Positions 35,905 to 45,135 of a stretch of DNA of 64,000 nucleotides are shown here, one piece after another; within the stretch, counting starts at the first letter, position 1, and the number at the start of each line of letters is the position of its first letter. The DNA is from an uncultured Clostridia bacterium (GTDB lineage Bacteria; Bacillota; Clostridia; Christensenellales; Borkfalkiaceae), in assembly GCA_944336975.1 (NCBI GenBank), contig CALVLH010000004.1, forward strand, positions 1 through 64,000, read 5' to 3'. A program made the position numbers and the translations under genes. The notes under the pieces are model-generated. The model was not told where the DNA came from. It did no database searches and worked only from the letters and a program-made list of their open reading frames with translations.

Positions 35905-35947
35905 ACATCGGGGGCGGCTTATCATAAGTTCTCCCCCGAATGTTTTT
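35905..35947 (+). terminator. Terminator after the 921-residue surface protein
   Basis: CATCGGGGGCGGCTTA pairs imperfectly with TAAGTTCTCCCCCGAATG around a three-base loop, followed by TTTTTT. It lies 24 bases before the start of the esterase lipoprotein, so that gene depends on read-through or its own weak promoter. Confidence 0.7.
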
Positions 35948-35970
35948 TCGGACCAAACGGAGGAAGACAA

Positions 35971-37308
35971 ATGAAAAAATTTTTGGCAATCCTGCTTTCC
36001 GCGGCAATGATGCTGTGTTTTGCGGCTTGCGGCGACGGAGGCAAAGACACGGAAAATCCCGACGAAACGCCCGAGGAACCGCCCGTGGAGCAGACAGAGG
36101 AGGGGACGGTGGAGGACCTTGTAAAAAACTTCTGGAAAACGGATACCATGTACGACGAAACGGTATTGTTTATCGCCGAAACGGACGAGCAGGGCAACGT
36201 GATCGCCGCGCCTCGCGCGAAATTGCTTTTCGACGCCGAAGAGATCGTCTCTGTTAAGCAATATTTTCACGAAAACAACGGCGGAAAGATCGTGACATTC
36301 GAAGAGGGGACCGACTTTGTCTATGAGGACGGGTATCTCGTCGCGGTAGGGACGATCACCGACAACATCATCACTGAAAAGAAGGAATTTTCGGGCGCGG
36401 TGCCCTATGTGACGGACAAAGCGCTCACGGGCGAGGCGGCGTTCCCGGGGCTTGCGCCGAGTACGAGCATTCCGTCCAAAGAGGAGGGATTGTATCTTCC
36501 GTTTACCGAAGGGTATCAGATCGTACAGATGCAGCTTAGCGTGACTTATACGCACCAAACGGAGGATGGCGTTTCCCTTTCTTATTTCGGCGACGGGGCG
36601 CTTTCGGGCACGCTCGCCAAGTTGCAGGCAAAGGAAAAGGTCGAACTTTTCGTCTATGGCGATTCTATTTCCACGGGCGCCAATTCGTCGGGATATTTGA
36701 ACATCGAGCCGTATCTCGATACCTGGCCCGAACTCGTGGCGAACAATCTTGCCCGTTATTTCGGTACGGAAGTCGAGCTGACGAACCGTGCGGTCGGCGG
36801 CTGGACGAGCGCGAACGGAGTGAGCGGCGGCAGCGGATATGTGGACGGCAATCTCATCCGTCAGGAAGGGCTGAGCGCCTTGCTTGCGACCGATCTGGAA
36901 GGGTATGTTCCCGATCTCGTCTTTATCGGGTTCGGCATGAACGACGCGTCGATGGGAACGCCCGACATTTCCTCCTATTGCAACAACATGATCTCCATGA
37001 TCGATACGCTTCGTTCCGTCAACCCCGATTGCGAGATCGTCCTTATCGGGACCATGCTCGCCAATCCCATGGCGCGCGATCAGTCAAAAAATCAGGCCGA
37101 ATACACGCAATATCTTTCTCGGGTGGCGGAACGCTATGAAGGAGTCTGCGTCGTCGACGTCGGCGCGATCCACCAAAGCATTCTCGACGCGGGGAAGTGT
37201 TATACGGAGATTTCCAGCAACAATGTAAATCATCCCAATGATTTTATGGCGCGCGTCTATGCCATTGCTCTGCTTTCGGCTTTGATCGAGGCGGGAAACG
37301 CAGAATAA
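35971..37308 (+). CDS. SGNH/GDSL hydrolase lipoprotein, probable carbohydrate esterase
   Basis: A 445-residue lipoprotein (lipobox FAAC, Cys20) with an acidic Pro/Glu linker. Residues about 60-215 are a beta-rich accessory domain. The SGNH hydrolase domain has block I GDSIS (G230, catalytic Ser232), a Gly in block II (AVGGWTSANG), block III GFGMND and block V NVNHPNDFM with the catalytic His. All four family residues are present. Such enzymes remove acetyl groups from polysaccharides outside the cell, which fits the neighbouring sugar uptake genes. RBS is GGAGGAAG. Confidence 0.85.
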   Translation: MKKFLAILLSAAMMLCFAACGDGGKDTENPDETPEEPPVEQTEEGTVEDLVKNFWKTDTMYDETVLFIAETDEQGNVIAAPRAKLLFDAEEIVSVKQYFHENNGGKIVTFEEGTDFVYEDGYLVAVGTITDNIITEKKEFSGAVPYVTDKALTGEAAFPGLAPSTSIPSKEEGLYLPFTEGYQIVQMQLSVTYTHQTEDGVSLSYFGDGALSGTLAKLQAKEKVELFVYGDSISTGANSSGYLNIEPYLDTWPELVANNLARYFGTEVELTNRAVGGWTSANGVSGGSGYVDGNLIRQEGLSALLATDLEGYVPDLVFIGFGMNDASMGTPDISSYCNNMISMIDTLRSVNPDCEIVLIGTMLANPMARDQSKNQAEYTQYLSRVAERYEGVCVVDVGAIHQSILDAGKCYTEISSNNVNHPNDFMARVYAIALLSALIEAGNAE

Positions 37309-37436
37309 AAGCTGAAACGGTTTGCTCGGCTGTTTTTTGCGGCGGCATGCGGAGGACTCGGTCATCGGGGCGGCTCCGATCGTCGCACTCGTGCGAAAAA
37401 GACGCGCTTCCCGTGGAACCGAATGAAGGAGTCTTT

Positions 37437-38612
37437 ATGAAAAAGAAACTATTATGCCTGTTGCTTTCGGGCGTGTTATGCCTGTCCTGCGCGGGGTGTG
37501 CGTTTACGCCTCCGTCCTCGGGGGAAACGGACGATCCTTTGGAAAACGAAACGCCTTCGGGCGAGGATCCCGAGGGAGGAAAGCCTTCGGACGACGAAGA
37601 AACGCAGGATCCGTCCGATCCTTCGGGCGATGAGCCCGGAGAAGAAACGCCTTCGGGCGGAGATGAGGGAACGGAAATGGAAAAGAACAAAACGATCGAA
37701 GCCTTTTTGGCTGACGGATATTCGGCGCTGTTCGCGGATTCTTATCTGACGAACGGAATCTCCCTGACGGACGCAACGGGGAACCGTAACGGCTCGCTCA
37801 CGTTCACGCAATCGTTGGGAGAGCCCTCGTGGACGTTCGCGCAGTGGTATACCAAATACGACATATCCGATTATTACTCCCGAAGCTATACCAAGGGCGG
37901 CGCAGCGTTCCGCTATACGTCCAAGGGCGAGACGATCGACGGGGTATTCGTCCCCGCGAAGGTTTTGTCCGTGGACAGTACGACCGCGGAGATCTACATG
38001 GAGCTCAATGCCGAGGTGGAATACGACGCGCCCCGCAAGGAAGGAGAGGGTTGGCCTCACACATTGCTTTCGCAGGATTTTTCCGATCGGCTCGTGCACG
38101 TGTCCGAGTTGGACGAGCTGGTGATGAGCATGGATTATACCGTCACCAAGTTCGAAGACAAGATGGGCGACGAAGCCGATCCGAATATGCATTGCGCGCA
38201 GTTCGTGTGGTATATCACCCTGCAAAACCGCACCAAAGGCAGCGCGGGATACGGGCAGTATATCTGGTTCGGACTTAACCTGTGGGATAACCGCAATGCG
38301 GGAAAGGCGAGCGCCGAATATGCGGCGCAGGACCTCGGCAAAGAGGACGCGACGTTGGCGTTCATCTATCAGCCGTCGAGCGAAAAATTCACCCGATCGG
38401 GGTTGATCCCGCAAGTCGGAGAAGAGGAGAGCATCCGCTTCGACATCATGGAAACGGCGAAATATGCCTTTGCGCTCGCCAAGGATCGCGGGTATCTCAC
38501 CGATACGCTTTGGGAGGATATTTACATCGGAAGCATGAATTTCGGCTTTGAAGTTACGGGTACTTACAATGCCGCCGTACAGATCGATACGGTCGGCGTA
38601 TATTACAAATGA
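37437..38612 (+). CDS. Lipoprotein, third of the paralogous family
   Basis: A 391-residue protein. ATG 37437 follows AAGGAGTCTTT; the open frame upstream from 37347 is noncoding. Lipobox CAGC (Cys21), then a long Asp/Pro/Ser/Gly linker. Conserved blocks HCAQFVWYITL, AQDLGKEDATLAFIY and GSMNFGFEVTGTYNA match those of the lipoproteins at 30839 and 31900. All three begin the mature domain with a motif around SWTFAQW or VWTLAQW. Function unknown. Confidence 0.75.
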   Translation: MKKKLLCLLLSGVLCLSCAGCAFTPPSSGETDDPLENETPSGEDPEGGKPSDDEETQDPSDPSGDEPGEETPSGGDEGTEMEKNKTIEAFLADGYSALFADSYLTNGISLTDATGNRNGSLTFTQSLGEPSWTFAQWYTKYDISDYYSRSYTKGGAAFRYTSKGETIDGVFVPAKVLSVDSTTAEIYMELNAEVEYDAPRKEGEGWPHTLLSQDFSDRLVHVSELDELVMSMDYTVTKFEDKMGDEADPNMHCAQFVWYITLQNRTKGSAGYGQYIWFGLNLWDNRNAGKASAEYAAQDLGKEDATLAFIYQPSSEKFTRSGLIPQVGEEESIRFDIMETAKYAFALAKDRGYLTDTLWEDIYIGSMNFGFEVTGTYNAAVQIDTVGVYYK

Positions 38613-38639
38613 TTTTTTTCAAGAAAGGCGGGAACGACT

Positions 38640-41066
38640 ATGAAAAAGAACAAAATATTAACTTACTTATTGAGCGGGGTGTTTGCCATGGGTCTTATTT
38701 GCGGCGGCGCTGCCTTTGCGGCGCCTCGGACCTCCGCGCGGGCGGAGGAAGCGTTTGACGAAAACGACATTGTCTTGACTTTTACCAATATGTCGGATAC
38801 GCACATCGGATTCGGAAGTTCCGACGCGATGTTGCGCAACGCGCTGACCGTGGCGAAATCTTTTGCGCCCGACGGGATCGACGCGCTTCTTTTCTGCGGC
38901 GATCAGACGCAGGACGGAAAGGAAGAGCAGGCAAAGCTGTTCGTATCTATCCTGGAAGAACAGTTCGACCTGACCGAGACGGCGGCGATCATCACGCACG
39001 GGAATCACGATACCTACTGGACCGGGTGCATGACGACGGCGCAATTTGCCGAGGCATACGGAGAGACGGTCTATACGTTCGACGCGGACGATACCGATTA
39101 TACGACGGGAAACCGCCATGTCGAAGTCAACGGCTACCATTTCCTTTCGGTACAGATCATGAGCTATACGGGACAGAATTTCACCAATCCCGTTTCTGCC
39201 GCGACGGAGTCGTGGCTCAAGGGGATGCTGGATAAGCTCACGCAGGAAAATCCGAACCAATATGTCTTCGTTTCCTGCCATTGCCCAGCGCCCGATACCG
39301 TTTACGGCAGTATGTCCGATCAGGACTCCGGACCGTGGGGGGCTTCCAAAGAGCTGAACGCCATTTTGAAAGATTATCCTCAGGTCGTCCTCTTTTCGGG
39401 ACATACCCATTACGCGATCAATGACGAGCGCACGATCAACCAGTCGACTTACACGCAGGTTCAGTCGGGGAGCGTTTCCGATCTGGACGTGGAGAAGGGG
39501 TATCTGGAATCGGGCAACGTTCCGCTTTCGGGCGGCATCGCCAACCGCCGCGCGCAGTCGCAGGGCGAACTCGTCGAAGTGGACGGAGCAGGGCGTATCC
39601 GCATTACGAGGATCGATTTCGCGCGTGCGAAACAGATCAAGGATTATTGGTATCTCGACGCCTGCTCGGCAGACGGTTCGCATCTCGGCCGCTATACGAC
39701 GGAGACGCGGGTCGCCGCGAATACCGCGCCCGCCTTTGCGGAAGACGCTGAGGCGGAAGTGATCGAGCTCTCCCAATCTTCCGTCAAGATCACCTATCCT
39801 GTCGCGCAGGACGACGACATGGTCTATTCGTATACCGTCGCGATATTGGACGCGAACGGCTCGGAACTGACTTCGGTGAAGACGCTTTCGCCGTGGTATC
39901 TCTATCCCGACCTGTCCGATCTTCCGCGTACGCGTACGCTGGAACTGGATTTTCCCATTGCCTATCCTTACACCGTGAAGATCACGGCATACGACAGTTT
40001 CGGCGGCGAAAGCGCTCCGCTGACGGTGACGGTAGAGGACAGGACGGAAGAGGAAAAGGCGGCGGCGGAAGCGCTGGACGAGCGGATCAGGGCGCTGTCG
40101 GCGGCGTCGCTTACGGAAGAGGACGGCGAGGAGATCGCGTCCATCCGCGCCGCGGTCAACGCGTTGTCTTACAAAGGGAAAGGATTCCTGACGGAATACG
40201 ACGCGTTCACCGTGATCGAGGCGACCTATTACAATCAGTTCCGTCTGACGGCGGACGCGGCGTCTTACGCGCCGAGCGCGGAGGATACTTACAGCATCGC
40301 GGCGACGTCCTCCAAGGGGTGGACGGAGGAAAGCGACTATACGGGCGTTTCCTTCCACTGGGATTCCACCACGAAGAACAACTCGCTCGGGTTTACTCAA
40401 GCGTATTCTTTGGACGGACTGCATATCAGTTTCGCCAATCTCAACATCACTTCCGACAATCGCGTTCTCGCGCTGATCATATCCAATGAGATGAAGGATA
40501 AATGGCTGTCGGGAGAAACTCTGCTCATCTACATCGACTTCTCTTCGGGCGAGATCTACGTCAACGACGGCGTATATGTCGGCAAGAGCGGCGCGCTCGT
40601 ATATTCCGATCTCGGCGCTACGCCGTTCGATCTTTGCTTTACGCTCGGGGAAGACGGCGGCATGACCATGACGGTCCATACCGTTTTCGGAGAAGAGACG
40701 TTTGCCGTTGCGGCGGATCAGTTGAGCGGGATCCCGCATCTGACCGATCTTACGCAGTGCTATGTCTCGTTTACGCCTTGGGAGAGCCGTACGACGGCAT
40801 CCTTCGATGTCGTCGCCATCCATGACGGGACGGACGAATGTCTGGAATATGTCTCGGAAGATCCCGAGGATCCCGAAGATCCCGAAGATCCCGAAGAACC
40901 CGAAGATCCCGAAGATCCTGACGATCCCAAAGAGACGGGCAGCGGCTGTGCGGGATGCGGCACCGTCGGCTTCGGCGGCGGCTGGGGCGGCGGTATGGCA
41001 TTGGCGATCGTAGCGGCGACCGCGGCGGCGATCTGTCTGCTTCGCGGCAAGCGCAGAGAAGAATAA
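38640..41066 (+). CDS. Surface metallophosphoesterase with Glu-Asp-Pro spacer and Gly/Cys-rich tail
   Basis: An 808-residue exported protein with a signal peptide (about 1-37). Residues 45-330 are a calcineurin-like metallophosphoesterase: D53-x-H55 in SDTHIGFG, D88 in CGDQTQDG, N122-H123 in HGNHD, a later CHCPAP and SGHTHY. All metal ligands are present. Residues 370-470 look like an Ig-like domain, about 475-520 a helical linker, about 530-770 a beta-rich domain similar in style to that of the 921-residue protein. A Glu-Asp-Pro spacer and the TGSGCAGCG plus GFGGGWGGG membrane tail end the protein. Likely a surface phosphatase or phosphodiesterase. Confidence 0.85.
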   Translation: MKKNKILTYLLSGVFAMGLICGGAAFAAPRTSARAEEAFDENDIVLTFTNMSDTHIGFGSSDAMLRNALTVAKSFAPDGIDALLFCGDQTQDGKEEQAKLFVSILEEQFDLTETAAIITHGNHDTYWTGCMTTAQFAEAYGETVYTFDADDTDYTTGNRHVEVNGYHFLSVQIMSYTGQNFTNPVSAATESWLKGMLDKLTQENPNQYVFVSCHCPAPDTVYGSMSDQDSGPWGASKELNAILKDYPQVVLFSGHTHYAINDERTINQSTYTQVQSGSVSDLDVEKGYLESGNVPLSGGIANRRAQSQGELVEVDGAGRIRITRIDFARAKQIKDYWYLDACSADGSHLGRYTTETRVAANTAPAFAEDAEAEVIELSQSSVKITYPVAQDDDMVYSYTVAILDANGSELTSVKTLSPWYLYPDLSDLPRTRTLELDFPIAYPYTVKITAYDSFGGESAPLTVTVEDRTEEEKAAAEALDERIRALSAASLTEEDGEEIASIRAAVNALSYKGKGFLTEYDAFTVIEATYYNQFRLTADAASYAPSAEDTYSIAATSSKGWTEESDYTGVSFHWDSTTKNNSLGFTQAYSLDGLHISFANLNITSDNRVLALIISNEMKDKWLSGETLLIYIDFSSGEIYVNDGVYVGKSGALVYSDLGATPFDLCFTLGEDGGMTMTVHTVFGEETFAVAADQLSGIPHLTDLTQCYVSFTPWESRTTASFDVVAIHDGTDECLEYVSEDPEDPEDPEDPEEPEDPEDPDDPKETGSGCAGCGTVGFGGGWGGGMALAIVAATAAAICLLRGKRREE

Positions 41067-41072
41067 CACGAG

Positions 41073-41096
41073 GGGCGGCGCGTTTCCGCGCCGCCC
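41073..41096 (+). other. GC-rich hairpin without T tract
   Basis: GGGCGGCGCG pairs perfectly with CGCGCCGCCC around TTTC in the 46-base gap before the GH65 gene. It may attenuate or stabilise the transcript rather than end it. Confidence 0.5.
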
Positions 41097-41112
41097 GATA
41101 AAAGAGGACGCT

Positions 41113-43380
41113 ATGTACGGATTGAATCAAAAGGGAATTCCCTGCGAGCAGGGATACGAAATATCCGACGAGCCGATCCTGGCGACGTTGTTTACGACGG
41201 GGAACGGCTATATGGGCGTGCGCGGGAGCTTCGAGGAATATGCCTCACAGCGGGTGCAGGGCGCATTCGTGCGCGGATATATCGACGAGATCGTCGAGGT
41301 CTGCGAGCCGTTTGCGGACAACGAATACATGAAAAAATACTACCTCGACGAAGAGGGGCTCAAACGCTTCGAGAGGCAGGAAAGCTGCGTGAATATGCCT
41401 GATTTCCTGATGGTGCGCGTGACGATCGGGCAAAAGACCTTTTTCCCGTGGGAAGGGAAGGTGGAAAAGTGGGAGCGCCGTCTCGATCCGCGCACGGCGG
41501 AACTCGTCCGCAAGGTCGTCTGGAACGACGGTGAGGGCAACCGCACGCAATTGGTGTTCCGCCGTTTCGCTTCGTTTGCCGATCAGAACGTCTACTGTCA
41601 GCAGGTGAGGGTGCGGCCGCTCAACCATCGTCTGCCCGTGCGCATCGTATCCGGAGCGGATACCGCCGTAAAGACGGGCGGGCAGTTCATCACAAAAACG
41701 GAGCTTGCCGAGGAAACGGACGGAGATGTCTTTCTTTCCTTCCGTGCAGTCAACAAATTTCGTTTCGGTGCGGCGTACTGCATCCGCAATCGCTTCCCGA
41801 ACGGCTCCGCGGAGGAGACGTACCGCGAAAACGGTCGCATCGGCGCGAGTGTTTTGTGCGATGAAAGCGACGAATATGTATTGGACAAGATCGTATTCGT
41901 CGGTACGGAACGGGATACGGAAGAGCCCGTCGCCGATTGGGTAAAAGCGCGCGGCGCGGCTTTGGAGTGCGGATACGAGGCGCAATTTGCGGCACATCTC
42001 GGCGTTTACCGCCGCTACTTTGCGCCTATGGACGTCCGCATCGAAGGCGATCGCGAAGCGGACGGCTGGCTTCGGTTTGCCAGCTATCACACGGCGATTT
42101 CCGCGCCCATGCACGACAGCGTGCACGGCATTTCCGCCAAGGGACTCACGGGAGAGCGCTACAATCAGTTCGTCTGGTGGGATGCCGAGATCCATCAGCT
42201 TCCGTTCTTTATCCATACCGCGCCGCAAACGGCAAAGCAGCAGCTCCTTTATCGCTATCGTTGCCTGCCTCAGGCAAAGGAAAACGCCCGCAAAGAGGGA
42301 TACGACGGCGCAAAGTTCGCCTTTTGTTCTTCGGTGACGGGCGAGGAGCGGGTATGGGGGTATGTGCGTCATCCCTTTATGCAGGTGCATATCAATTCAG
42401 ACATTCCGTACGGGATCTTTCATTACTATCTGTGCACGGGAGACGAAGCGTTCATGCGGGAATACGGCATGGAGATCGTGCACGAATGCGTAAAATATTG
42501 GCTGAGCCGCGTGACGGAGCGCAACGGAAGATATGAGATCCTGCGCGTGACGGGAACGGACGAACATCATCCCTATGTGGACAACGACGCTTATACCAAC
42601 TATTGCGTCGCATATGTTCTGCGTCGCTTCCTGGCGCTTTGCGCTCCGCTCGGTCATGCTTTGTCCGAGGAGGAACGCCGCCGCATTGCCGATGTCGCAG
42701 AACGGCTGTATCTGCCCCGCGAAGAAAACGGCATGATCCCTCAGTTCGACGGATACTTTTCTCTTTCGCGCGGGCTGGAAGAGGCGGGAAAGGGGACGCT
42801 CAAACAGTTTCAGATGAAAAAAAGCGGGCTCTATCACAAGAGCCAGATCATCAAACAGCCTGACGTGACGTTGTTGTACACCTTCGTCAACGTCGGAGCG
42901 GATCGTTCGCATTATGCCGCGAACTGGGATTATTACGAAAAAATGTGCGAGACGAGTTCTTCGCTCACCTTCCCGGTACACGCGGTCGCGAGCGCGCAAA
43001 ACGGCAGGATGCTCTCGTTTTACGATTATTTCATGGACGCGCTGACCATCGACGCGCGCGATCTTCACGGCGTTGCGTGGCAGGGCGTGCACAGCGGATG
43101 TCTGGCGGGCGGGTATCTTTCCGTTCTTTACGGGCTTTTCGGCTATGAAGCGGAAGAAAACGGAATCGTGCTGACGCCCAGTCCCATTCCGTTTTTCGAA
43201 AAGGTCACGGCGCACGTCGTCTATCGCGGCAGTACCGTGCGCCTGCAACTGGAAGGGGAAAAACTCAGCCTGTCGTTGGAAAGCGGCTCCCCCGTGCAGG
43301 CGCGTGTCGTCGCCCGCGGCGGAGAACGCGCGGTCAGACTGTCCCGAGGCAAGAGCGTATGCGTGGAGGATCTGAGATGA
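41113..43380 (+). CDS. Glycoside hydrolase family 65 phosphorylase
   Basis: A 755-residue cytosolic enzyme, the usual GH65 length. Family blocks are present: GNGYMGVRGSFEE (about 34-46), VWWDAEIHQLPFF (about 354-366), the catalytic acid Glu484 in GTDEHHPYVDNDAYTN, KQPDVTLLYTF and HSGCLAGGYLS. GH65 members are inverting phosphorylases of maltose, trehalose, kojibiose, nigerose or related sugars, producing beta-glucose-1-phosphate; the exact substrate cannot be set from sequence alone. The stop codon overlaps the start of a beta-phosphoglucomutase gene, which consumes exactly that product. Confidence 0.9.
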   Translation: MYGLNQKGIPCEQGYEISDEPILATLFTTGNGYMGVRGSFEEYASQRVQGAFVRGYIDEIVEVCEPFADNEYMKKYYLDEEGLKRFERQESCVNMPDFLMVRVTIGQKTFFPWEGKVEKWERRLDPRTAELVRKVVWNDGEGNRTQLVFRRFASFADQNVYCQQVRVRPLNHRLPVRIVSGADTAVKTGGQFITKTELAEETDGDVFLSFRAVNKFRFGAAYCIRNRFPNGSAEETYRENGRIGASVLCDESDEYVLDKIVFVGTERDTEEPVADWVKARGAALECGYEAQFAAHLGVYRRYFAPMDVRIEGDREADGWLRFASYHTAISAPMHDSVHGISAKGLTGERYNQFVWWDAEIHQLPFFIHTAPQTAKQQLLYRYRCLPQAKENARKEGYDGAKFAFCSSVTGEERVWGYVRHPFMQVHINSDIPYGIFHYYLCTGDEAFMREYGMEIVHECVKYWLSRVTERNGRYEILRVTGTDEHHPYVDNDAYTNYCVAYVLRRFLALCAPLGHALSEEERRRIADVAERLYLPREENGMIPQFDGYFSLSRGLEEAGKGTLKQFQMKKSGLYHKSQIIKQPDVTLLYTFVNVGADRSHYAANWDYYEKMCETSSSLTFPVHAVASAQNGRMLSFYDYFMDALTIDARDLHGVAWQGVHSGCLAGGYLSVLYGLFGYEAEENGIVLTPSPIPFFEKVTAHVVYRGSTVRLQLEGEKLSLSLESGSPVQARVVARGGERAVRLSRGKSVCVEDLR

Positions 43381-44009
43381 TCAAGGGCGTGATATTCGAT
43401 TTGGACGGCGTGCTGTGTTCGACGGACGAGTATCACTATCTCGCGTGGAAATCGCTCGCGGATGAGCTGGACATCCCTTTCGACCGCGAGGCGAATAACC
43501 GCCTTCGCGGCGTTTCGCGCGAAAAAAGCCTCGAGATCATCCTGGAACGCAGTACAAAGACATACGGCGAAAAAGAAAAAAAGGAGTTTGCCGACCGCAA
43601 AAACAGGCGGTATCGGGAACTCCTGGAAGGATTGACTCCGCGCGACGTGGCGGAGGGCGTTTTAGGCGTGTTGTTTTGCCTGAAAAAGGCGGGGATCCGT
43701 CTTGCCGTCGGTTCGTCGAGCAAAAACACGCCGCTCATCCTCGAGCGGCTGGATCTTGCGCAGCATTTCGACGCCGTTGCCGACGGGAATGACATCACGC
43801 ATTCCAAGCCCGATCCCGAAGTGTTCCTCAAAGCCGCGGAACGGCTGGAACTTCGTCCTTCGGAATGCCTCGTCGTGGAGGATGCGGAAAGCGGCGCAGC
43901 CGCAGGAAAAGCGGGCGGGTTCCGTACCGCCACGGTGGGCGAGGCGGCGAGACTCGGGCTGGGCGATTTCCCTTTGCGTCGCCTGAGCGATCTCGTTTCG
44001 ATCGTCTGA
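43377..44009 (+). CDS. pgmB: Beta-phosphoglucomutase (HAD family)
   Basis: A 210-residue HAD-family enzyme starting in an ATGA overlap with the GH65 gene. Motif 1 is FDLDGVLCSTDEYH (nucleophile Asp8, acid Asp10), motif 2 VGSSSKN, motif 3 Lys in HSKPDPEVFL, motif 4 VVEDAESG. The cap region LRGVSREKSLEIIL matches beta-PGM. It converts beta-glucose-1-phosphate to glucose-6-phosphate and completes phosphorolytic disaccharide use. It ends directly against the stop of the convergent DeoR gene, with no spacer. Confidence 0.9.
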   Translation: MIKGVIFDLDGVLCSTDEYHYLAWKSLADELDIPFDREANNRLRGVSREKSLEIILERSTKTYGEKEKKEFADRKNRRYRELLEGLTPRDVAEGVLGVLFCLKKAGIRLAVGSSSKNTPLILERLDLAQHFDAVADGNDITHSKPDPEVFLKAAERLELRPSECLVVEDAESGAAAGKAGGFRTATVGEAARLGLGDFPLRRLSDLVSIV

Positions 44010-44756
44010 TCAGTCGGCGAAGACGGGCAATCCCTCCAAAGTGGCGCGTTCGCTTTCGGTGAGCGTGTCAAAGACGATCTGATCGAATTGCGACAGCGCC
44101 TGAAAGGCGTAAGTTTCGCTCCTCGGAAACTTCGTATGATCGGCGATGAGGATGCGCCGGGTCGAGCGATCGAAAGCGGTGCGTTTGACGTCGCGTTGGT
44201 CGATCGAGGTTTCGTAGGCGAACTGCGTGTCCAGAGCGGCGCAGGAAGCGAGCATGAGGTCGAAACGGAACTCGGAGAGCAGGGCGTTCGTCCAGCTCCC
44301 CGTGATGGACGCGCCCGTGCGCATGATCACTCCGCCGGGGATCAGCAGGTTGATTCCCTTGATCTTGGAGAGCTGCTGAGCGGTCTGCAGGTTATTCGTC
44401 ATTACCGTTTTGTCCGTGAGGTTCATTCTTTGGGCGAGCGCCAGGACGGTGGAAGAACTGTCCAAAAACACGCTTTTGAAGTCGGTGGGAATGTATTTGA
44501 GCGCGTTGGTGGCGGCGATCTCTTTTTCCTTTGCATTTTTGGTCATTCGCACGAAAATGGAGATCTCGTCGGCGGGTTCCAACAGGATGGCGCCGCCGTG
44601 ACTGCGCTTCAAAAGTCCGAGGTTCTGCATCTCGGTCAGATCGCGGCGTATGGTCGCGTCACTGACATAGAGGGCGGCGGCAAGCTCTTTGACCGTCGCG
44701 GATACGCTGTTTTTCAGATAAGACAAAATCTTGTCCTGACGTGCGCTGTCCAACAT
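44010..44756 (-). CDS. DeoR-family sugar-responsive transcriptional regulator
   Basis: A 248-residue protein. The N-terminal DeoR winged helix reads VKELAAALYVSDATIRRDLTEM followed by the family signature LLKRSHGGA. The C-terminal sensor domain (about 75-245) has VFLDSSSTVLALAQ and MTNNLQTAQQL, the usual phosphosugar-binding fold. It is transcribed divergently from rhamnulose-1-phosphate aldolase and convergently to pgmB, so it may control either or both. Its own promoter is perfect (44790-44818). Confidence 0.9.
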   Translation of the reverse strand: MLDSARQDKILSYLKNSVSATVKELAAALYVSDATIRRDLTEMQNLGLLKRSHGGAILLEPADEISIFVRMTKNAKEKEIAATNALKYIPTDFKSVFLDSSSTVLALAQRMNLTDKTVMTNNLQTAQQLSKIKGINLLIPGGVIMRTGASITGSWTNALLSEFRFDLMLASCAALDTQFAYETSIDQRDVKRTAFDRSTRRILIADHTKFPRSETYAFQALSQFDQIVFDTLTESERATLEGLPVFAD

Positions 44757-44789
44757 AATATTTGCTCACTTTTGTTTATTTCTGATTAT

Positions 44790-44818
44790 ATTATAATAGA
44801 AAAAAGATTGATTGTCAA
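44790..44818 (-). promoter_or_regulatory. Consensus promoter of the DeoR gene
   Basis: On the minus strand TTGACA (44818-44813), 17 bases, TATAAT (44795-44790). Only 15 bases separate it from the divergent plus-strand promoter at 44834, so one bound regulator could affect both. Confidence 0.9.
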
Positions 44819-44833
44819 CGTTATAAAATGATA

Positions 44834-44862
44834 TAGACAAAGAATTTTTTTAGTGGTATAAT
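44834..44862 (+). promoter_or_regulatory. Promoter of rhaD
   Basis: TAGACA (44834-44839), 17 bases, TATAAT (44857-44862). The leader to the rhaD start codon would be about 265 bases. Confidence 0.8.
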
Positions 44863-44879
44863 ATTTGCGAGGAAAACGA

Positions 44880-45055
44880 AGAACGTCTTTTTCGGCGGCA
44901 GAGGTCTGCCGCGCCCGAAAAGCGCAACACCCCGAGGCTTTTCGGACGTCGTCAACGGCGGGAATCGTTTTCCGCTTTCTCCCCCCTAGCAAATGGCCGC
45001 CCGGTTAGCGGATCGAGCGGCTGTTTGCCCGATTTTTCAAAGGGGGAAGCGGCAC
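44880..45055 (+). ncRNA. Structured leader RNA, candidate cis-regulatory element
   Basis: The rhaD leader can form several helices. CGGCAGAGGTCTGCCG is a hairpin near 44905. CCGAAAAGC (about 44922-44931) can pair either with the upstream TTTTTCGG or with the downstream GCTTTTCGG, a mutually exclusive arrangement. A second domain has an outer stem (CCGCTT and CCCCCT at 44972-44987 with 45041-45052) enclosing a 12-base stem (44989-45000 with 45017-45028). No known riboswitch class is recognised. It fills most of the 379-base gap between the DeoR and rhaD genes. Confidence 0.45.
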
Positions 45056-45135
45056 GGCGGGAATGTCGCCGCAGGAACATAGCGAGAGAAACCGTCGGCG
45101 TGTAAAGGAGAACGCACTGACAGGGAGAAAAAGAT

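Noticed and set aside
38667..41069. Minus-strand open frame of 800 codons
   Set aside because: Antisense to the metallophosphoesterase gene; no plausible protein features.
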